Shown here one piece after another: positions 59,559-64,000 of a stretch of DNA of 64,000 nt. A model generated the notes under the pieces. It was given only the letters and a program-made list of their open reading frames with translations, was not told the DNA's origin and did not search any database. The stretch is from NCBI GenBank assembly GCA_017540085.1, contig JAFYBQ010000039.1:1-64000 (forward strand), read 5' to 3'. The position numbers and the translations under genes were made by a program. Every line of letters starts with the position of its first letter. Within the stretch, counting starts at the first letter, position 1. The stretch is from Synergistaceae bacterium (GTDB taxonomy: Bacteria; Synergistota; Synergistia; Synergistales; Aminobacteriaceae).

Positions 59559-62138
59559 CTAGAATATTATTCTCTGAGGCCACAAAGCATCGGGCAGTGA
59601 AGGCTTGTCATATTTCGCTACTTCCGCAATGCTCACGAACGACTCAATGTCCGGCCCTGAAGGGAATGTGCCTGTCAAAACGTTCGGGCAGCCTCCGATG
59701 TCATAGCCGTCTTCATTGAGCTGTACCCATGAACCCTCGCCGAGCATTACGACTCCGGGCATGACTCGCTCTGTGATGTGAAGCCTGCGTACTACAGTCC
59801 CGTGATCGTTGAAGATTTTGACGGTATCATCCTCTTTGAGTCCGCGTGATTCTGCGTCAACAGGATTCATCAACAACGGAATCGGGAACGCTTCACGGAG
59901 CCACAATGAATTGCTGACATTTCCGTGCGCTCCTCTTGGGACGTGGACACTGCAAACCTGAAGCGGGTATTTCCCCTTTATGCCCTTCTCGAAATCCGAG
60001 AATGTAGCCTCGTAGCCTTCTGTTGACGGCTCATAGATTGCTATCGGGTGTCCCTCGTTCCATCCTGCTTTTGTTACCATTTCGGCCAATTCACCGCAGT
60101 AAATCTGAATTTTCCCGTCGCGAGTCTTGAGGGGATTTTTCTCCGGGTCATCGCGGAATTTCTTGTTGTTGATGTAGTAGAAAGCGTCATCCATTTTTCG
60201 CGGCACCTGGTAGCTTCCTGCCTCGCGTAATTCGCTGAGTGTTATTCGTCCCTGCTGAGGCTGTCCCTCAACGCCCATCGCTTTAATGTCATCGGCGGTA
60301 ATCGTCAAAAGAGTCTCCATCCCGGAATTGTCCGGCTTTGCGACTTTCGCCCCGGCCAACATGTTGAAGTTCTGCTGCTTCAGTGAAACGGGTTCAACTT
60401 CTTTCGGGTCAAGTCCGAGCCTCTTGCCTAACTCCAACGCTATCCATCCGTCATCTTTTGCCTCAAATAACGGGTCAATAACTTTCTGCGTCCATATGAT
60501 GACCTCACGCGCTCCGCCTAATACCATTCCGTCCCGCTCCCAAGGGGTTGTGATTGGGAGTACGACATCTGAGAACATAGCGTTGCTGTTGAGCAAAAAT
60601 TGATGAGTAACAATGAAGTCAACCTTTTTGTGAGCCTCGATGCTTTCCATCGTGTTGGCTGTCTGCGAGACTATGTTGCTATGGGCATGATATATCACGT
60701 GAACGTCCAAATCTTTCTTGTCGCCCTGTCCCGCAGTGTATTTCCCTGTGAGGATTGCCCGCCAGTGTTCATTAGCGCACATTCTCTCGCTGTTGGGAAT
60801 GGGATTCTTGATTGCCTTAACGCCTGTTGAGCCGGGAGCTACAAGAGCAGGGCCGCCTTCCGTTGAACGTTCCTGACAGCTGCACGAGAACGCACCGCCC
60901 GCGATCCCCACATTGCCCGTCATGGCCGCTAACGTTGTCTGAGCGAGGCAGACATGAGTCGCTTTGTCAGCACGCGCAGAGTTCCACGCAAAGAGAGCTG
61001 TTACGGGTTTCGTGAGTCCGACTTCACGCGCAAGACGGTAAATCGTATCAACAGGAGTCCCGCAGATTTTTGATGCCCATTCGGGAGTCTTGGGAAGTCC
61101 GTCAAGATTCCCCAAAACGTAATCCTTGAAGTTGAGCTTGGGATCTGCTCCTTTCGGCATATGCTCAGAGTCGAATCCTACTGTGCAGCGGTTCAGGAAG
61201 TCCCAGTCAATCATAGGCTTTTCGGGGCTGTCTTCCTTCAGCATAACGTAAGCCATTGCGAGAATTAGCGGTGTGTCGGTCGCGGGTCTTATCGGGATAT
61301 ACTCATCGGCGATAACGGAGGCTGTTGTTGTGTACATGGGATCTATCGCGATGATTTTCGCTCCGGCTTCCTTTGCGCGAATCAAGTTGTTCATTGCTGA
61401 AGGGTAACTGTTCCACGCAGGATTACTTCCCCAGAGGAGAATCAGTTTTGCTTTCACGAGGTCGAGTCGGTCATTCTGATTGTGAAATTTCCTGTCGTAA
61501 CCGAAAATCGGCCTCATTGCCTGCCTCCATGCACCGCGAGACCTGCTGCCGTATTTCGACATGTAACCGCCGTAAAGCCCAAGTACCCGGAAAATTTCCC
61601 CGCCCTGATTGTTGAAGTTCTCATCCATGAGGAATATTGACTTAGGGCCGTACTTCTCCTTTGACTCGCGAATCTCTGACGCAACAATGTCTAGTGCCTC
61701 GTCCCATGAGATTCTCTCCCACGTGTCGCGCCCCCGTAATGATTTGTCCCCGCCTCCGTGTGTCCAGTGAGTCCGCTTCATCGGGTACTTCAGCCTGTCC
61801 GGCCCGGCAACTTGCTGACGCTGTGCGTGTCCCCTCGCGCAGGCTCTCAGCTGCGGGTAATCGATTGAGTCGGGGTGAGTGTCATCGGTCTTGAGACGGA
61901 CAATTTTCCCCCCGCTAACGAGTGCTTTGATGTGGCAGCGTCCTCCGCAGTTATGCCAGCACGGAGCGTTTTTCCATTCGCCTTTTTCCTGTGAAATTTC
62001 CTGAGCCTCAGCGGGCGTTATCTTCTTGAGTTCGTTCTCATAGCCCGTTAAAGCCGTCAATGCCGAAACAGCCGCGCTCCATTTGAGGAAAGCACGCCGT
62101 CCCAGCTTGAATTTTGAGATCGTGTCAATTAATCCCAT
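59559..62138 (-). CDS. dmsA: Tat-exported DMSO-reductase-family molybdoenzyme
   Basis: An 859-residue catalytic subunit of the DMSO reductase family. A twin-arginine signal is present (GRRAFLKWSA, Arg14-Arg15, then a hydrophobic stretch). The [4Fe-4S] ligands are Cys60, Cys64, Cys68 (CWHNCGGRC) and Cys100 (RACARGHAQR). PDRLKYPMKR, ISWDEALDIV, the segment YGGYMSKYGSRSRG with a Ser where DmsA has its Mo ligand, and a C-terminal cofactor-binding domain follow. The substrate is not determined: DMSO, another S- or N-oxide, or a different electron acceptor. The start ATG 62138 has an AAGGAG site; an earlier frame extension overlaps torD. Confidence 0.9.
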   Translation of the reverse strand: MGLIDTISKFKLGRRAFLKWSAAVSALTALTGYENELKKITPAEAQEISQEKGEWKNAPCWHNCGGRCHIKALVSGGKIVRLKTDDTHPDSIDYPQLRACARGHAQRQQVAGPDRLKYPMKRTHWTHGGGDKSLRGRDTWERISWDEALDIVASEIRESKEKYGPKSIFLMDENFNNQGGEIFRVLGLYGGYMSKYGSRSRGAWRQAMRPIFGYDRKFHNQNDRLDLVKAKLILLWGSNPAWNSYPSAMNNLIRAKEAGAKIIAIDPMYTTTASVIADEYIPIRPATDTPLILAMAYVMLKEDSPEKPMIDWDFLNRCTVGFDSEHMPKGADPKLNFKDYVLGNLDGLPKTPEWASKICGTPVDTIYRLAREVGLTKPVTALFAWNSARADKATHVCLAQTTLAAMTGNVGIAGGAFSCSCQERSTEGGPALVAPGSTGVKAIKNPIPNSERMCANEHWRAILTGKYTAGQGDKKDLDVHVIYHAHSNIVSQTANTMESIEAHKKVDFIVTHQFLLNSNAMFSDVVLPITTPWERDGMVLGGAREVIIWTQKVIDPLFEAKDDGWIALELGKRLGLDPKEVEPVSLKQQNFNMLAGAKVAKPDNSGMETLLTITADDIKAMGVEGQPQQGRITLSELREAGSYQVPRKMDDAFYYINNKKFRDDPEKNPLKTRDGKIQIYCGELAEMVTKAGWNEGHPIAIYEPSTEGYEATFSDFEKGIKGKYPLQVCSVHVPRGAHGNVSNSLWLREAFPIPLLMNPVDAESRGLKEDDTVKIFNDHGTVVRRLHITERVMPGVVMLGEGSWVQLNEDGYDIGGCPNVLTGTFPSGPDIESFVSIAEVAKYDKPSLPDALWPQRIIF

Positions 62139-62175
62139 TGTGCAAAATGACTCCTTTCGTGAAAATTTTTGTATG

Positions 62176-62820
62176 TCAGCCAAGAATTTCACCGAGAAGA
62201 TTCATATCCTCAAGCACAAAGCCTTTGAGAATAATTCCTGCTCCCCTGTAAAATTCTGTGAGCGCGTATTTCTGAATGTCCCGCGAAAATTCCGAGACCC
62301 ATTGCGACAAATGATCGTCAAGAAATTTCCTGCTGTCTTTCAGTGCGTCTTCATTCCCCGCAAGCCGTAACATGAAATCAAGCTCGAACCCTATATGATC
62401 GTCTGCCTCATGAGGATAATTTTTCGGGATAAAGTTATATTTGAGATACTCCCGCCGAACCTCGAACGCCGTATCCTGATACAGTAAATGCTCGTTGCTG
62501 CGGTAAACAGACTCCCACGGCGGAGCAGGAAGCGCATACGGCCCTACGAATAACTGCGTGAAATCCCAGCGGACTTCTGATGTCATTTCGTCGTCTTTGT
62601 CTTTCTTGTCTGCGAAAAATTTTGTGATGAAATTTATTCCCGTGTCGATGAGATTGCCTTCCTCGCGGAACGGGAAACTGTCAAAAATTTCATTGTCCCT
62701 CATTGCCTGAAGAAGTGATTTTGACGGCTCAACGTAAAATATTTTCTTCAGAACGTCATAGCCGTATTGCCTCATCTCCATAATGATTTTGAGATCGTCC
62801 CTGTTAAGTTTTTCACCCAT
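62176..62820 (-). CDS. TorD/DmsD-family molybdoenzyme chaperone
   Basis: A 214-residue all-helical chaperone that binds the Tat signal of its partner molybdoenzyme and holds it for cofactor loading. The family motif is in the segment DFTQLFVGPYALPAPPWESVYR, followed by the EADDHIGFELDFMLRLA helix. It is placed 37 bp upstream of the DmsA-like gene, its probable client. ATG 62820 is preferred (protein begins MGEKLNRDDLKII, GAGGGC upstream). Confidence 0.9.
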   Translation of the reverse strand: MGEKLNRDDLKIIMEMRQYGYDVLKKIFYVEPSKSLLQAMRDNEIFDSFPFREEGNLIDTGINFITKFFADKKDKDDEMTSEVRWDFTQLFVGPYALPAPPWESVYRSNEHLLYQDTAFEVRREYLKYNFIPKNYPHEADDHIGFELDFMLRLAGNEDALKDSRKFLDDHLSQWVSEFSRDIQKYALTEFYRGAGIILKGFVLEDMNLLGEILG

Positions 62821-62922
62821 GATTAATTTTGCCCTCAGAATATGAATATCAATTGCCCCGATTAACCGCCGGGACTCTGAACGCAAAATTTCAGGGAAAA
62901 AGTGTAAAGAGGCTACAATTTC

Positions 62923-62973
62923 TCACGCCGGCGATAACATAATGCAGCACGTGCAAACTTGCAGGCCGTTCAT
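62923..62973 (-). CDS. Candidate 16-codon Cys-rich leader peptide (upstream of torD)
   Basis: ATG at 62973 opens a frame encoding MNGLQVCTCCIMLSPA and then TGA. GAGGAGGGG lies 22 bases before the ATG, better placed for a TTG that opens a six-codon frame ending TGA across the ATG (ATGA overlap), or for an in-frame ATT. The VCTCC segment resembles VCSTC in the small frame upstream of mobB, and the DNA is similar too. It may be a leader peptide; existence is unproven. Confidence 0.3.
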   Translation of the reverse strand: MNGLQVCTCCIMLSPA

Positions 62974-62976
62974 GTT
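62947..62976. promoter_or_regulatory. Shared upstream motif, copy A
   Basis: The palindrome GCACGTGC is followed by AAACTTGC and, after a short insert, CATGTT. The same elements in the same order occur at 63651-63676 upstream of mobB. It could be an operator or part of a leader RNA. Confidence 0.4.
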
Positions 62977-63043
62977 AATGTCAGACGCAATGAAATTCCC
63001 CTCCTCAATTTGTGATTGTGATTTGTGAGATTCTAAGCGTGTA

Positions 63044-63616
63044 TCAGTTCAGGCGCAATAATCCAATGTCAGTAATCAGCCATTCCGCAAACGCCCGGTA
63101 ATCATTAATCCCGAAAACAGGAACATCACACTCAAAAGGGACATCACTAATCACCGCAATATATTCACCGTCAGGAAGGCCATAATCCCCGCGCCGGAGT
63201 CCGATTCGCTTTAAGCCTTTCACACTCTTGAAGCCCTCCGCGATAATCACATCGACATCATGAATACGGGTCAATATATCCTCAAGCGGCGTAAATCTGT
63301 TCTCCATTATTGCCGAGTGAGTCCCGGAAGTTATTGCGACAACCTCCGCGCCTGCCTGCGTGAAACGGTATGTGTCTTTGCCTTCACGGTCAACCGAAAA
63401 ATTATGCGCGTCATGTTTCACGACTGCGACTCTGATTCCGCGCTTCCTGAGTTCGGGTATTAGCCCCTCAATGAATGTTGTCTTGCCTGAGCCTGACCAC
63501 CCGCAGACCGCGTAAACTGGTATATTCCGAATAATGAAAACCTCCAATTGTTTTTCGCGCTGAACATGAATTAGAATATCACAATCACAAAACATTTCAG
63601 GAGGAAAAATTTTCAT
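63044..63616 (-). CDS. mobB: Molybdopterin-guanine dinucleotide biosynthesis protein MobB
   Basis: A GTP-binding protein that assists MobA in forming the guanine dinucleotide cofactor. The P-loop is CGWSGSGKTTFIEGLIPEL, and VAVVKHDAHNFSVDREGKDTYRFTQAGA and IIAEGFKS are MobB motifs. The open frame starts at ATG 63616, but no ribosome site precedes it. The only good site, TTGGAGG, is followed by ATT at 63535, where the recognisable protein begins, so initiation at ATT (or at a TTG at 63547) is possible. It stands 224 bp upstream of torD. Confidence 0.88.
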   Translation of the reverse strand: MKIFPPEMFCDCDILIHVQREKQLEVFIIRNIPVYAVCGWSGSGKTTFIEGLIPELRKRGIRVAVVKHDAHNFSVDREGKDTYRFTQAGAEVVAITSGTHSAIMENRFTPLEDILTRIHDVDVIIAEGFKSVKGLKRIGLRRGDYGLPDGEYIAVISDVPFECDVPVFGINDYRAFAEWLITDIGLLRLN

Positions 63617-63626
63617 GCCGTCAAAA

Positions 63627-63671
63627 TTAACGTGAGCAGTAAAAATTTATGCACGTGCTGCAAACTGCCAT
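63627..63671 (-). CDS. Candidate 14-codon Cys-rich leader peptide (upstream of mobB)
   Basis: ATG at 63671 opens a frame encoding MAVCSTCINFYCSR and then TAA, 10 bp before the mobB open frame. AGAGG lies about 10 bases upstream of the ATG. It resembles the frame at 62923-62973 in sequence and placement. Expression is unproven. Confidence 0.3.
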   Translation of the reverse strand: MAVCSTCINFYCSR

Positions 63672-63676
63672 GTTGA
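63651..63676. promoter_or_regulatory. Shared upstream motif, copy B
   Basis: GCACGTGC, then TGCAAACTGC, then CATGTT; see copy A at 62947-62976. It lies in the 191 bp spacer between mobB and the divergent transglutaminase-like gene, which otherwise shows nothing I can name. Confidence 0.4.
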
Positions 63677-63807
63677 TACGGCCTCTGCGATTCCTTCTTC
63701 ACTTTCCGATTAACTTTCAGGCAGTCAAAATCATAAAACGTTCGGTGAAAATTCAGGGGGTAATTTCACGCCCTCAGAATTAATTTATACAAGGAGTGAT
63801 TTTTTCC

Positions 63808-64000
63808 ATGCGTAAAATTTTAGGCGTACTCCTCGTTTTTGCGGTAGTGTTCTCGTTCGCTTCCGTATCATTCGCAGAGTACAAAGGCACAGTAACATTT
63901 GACGTAAACCTCAAAGACGCGGCAAAAGCTGAGAAAGCTGAATTGTGGCTCCCCTATCCTATGTCAGACGCGAATCAGACAATAACGCTTGTTGACGTGA
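63808..64000 (+). CDS. Secreted transglutaminase-like protein, N-terminal part (runs off the window)
   Basis: Only the first 64 codons are present. A signal peptide (residues 1-22, ending SFA) is followed by EYKGTVTFDVNLKDAAKAEKA and then LWLPYPMSDANQTI. The last segment matches the N-terminal part of secreted proteins with a transglutaminase-like (papain-fold) domain found in anaerobes, so that domain is expected beyond the window. AAGGAGTGAT is well placed before the ATG. It is divergent from mobB. Confidence 0.6.
   Translation, partial: MRKILGVLLVFAVVFSFASVSFAEYKGTVTFDVNLKDAAKAEKAELWLPYPMSDANQTITLVDV

Noticed and set aside
1-64000. Prophage, transposase or integrase genes
   Set aside because: None of the open frames shows transposase, integrase or phage structural motifs; the only mobile-looking element is the short palindromic repeat.

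Overview
This 64 kb window is a densely coded bacterial chromosome segment with moderately high GC and no sign of prophage, insertion sequences or CRISPR. An RND efflux pump and periplasmic adaptor, several signal-peptide proteins, a BamB-like propeller and a Tat-exported oxidoreductase suggest a Gram-negative (diderm) cell. A DMSO-reductase-type molybdoenzyme island and many Fe-S proteins suggest an anaerobe. The gene mix (MogA-MOSC fusion, infC-rpmI-rplT-pheST-zapA order, secreted C1 protease with Ig repeats, paired LicD proteins) would fit a gut or rumen Synergistota member. That placement is inference; no rRNA marker is present.

Positions 1-8,200 (all minus strand) hold sugar metabolism: transaldolase, a xylulokinase-like FGGY kinase, transketolase, a class II ketose-bisphosphate aldolase, its GatZ/KbaZ-type partner and a PfkB sugar kinase. 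A GC-rich palindromic repeat sits between some of these genes and recurs near 35.7 kb. A tRNA-Leu(TAG) and purC-purF follow, with a small membrane protein gene upstream of purC.

Positions 10.8-18.3 kb (plus strand) encode a 1,869-residue secreted papain-family protease with about 15 Ig-like repeats, and two LicD-type transferases. Then come ilvBN, a secreted FAD oxidoreductase whose 3' end overlaps mnmE by 78 bp, and an operon of mnmE with a CCA/poly(A)-polymerase-family gene whose catalytic DxD motif looks lost. Next are a cytidylate-kinase-like gene, an M13 metallopeptidase, a secreted beta-propeller with a 63-residue partner gene, hemW, a hendecad coiled-coil protein, the SRP RNA, an APC permease with a 16-base homopolymer near its 3' end, and a membrane hybrid histidine kinase.

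Positions 35-44.4 kb hold a PH-domain membrane protein, an ABC (MacB/FtsX) permease without an ATPase, and a minus-strand information-processing block: infC-rpmI-rplT-pheS-pheT, then a coiled-coil gene, zapA-like gene, a 42-residue Cys-rich membrane peptide, rplI and dnaB. The infC leader carries a promoter and an intrinsic terminator suggesting attenuation. An RND permease/adaptor pair follows on the plus strand.

Positions 49.4-63.6 kb form one minus-strand island in which the genes support one product: TorD-like chaperone, Tat-signal DmsA-like enzyme, DmsB-like Fe-S subunit, a polyferredoxin, TatA and TatC, MobA, molybdate ABC transporter ModABC, MoeA, a second MoeA-like protein, MoaA, MoaC and MogA-MOSC, with MobB just upstream. 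MPT synthase (MoaD/MoaE) and a membrane anchor subunit are not in the window. Two tiny Cys-rich reading frames sharing a sequence motif lie upstream of torD and of mobB. The window ends inside a secreted transglutaminase-like gene.
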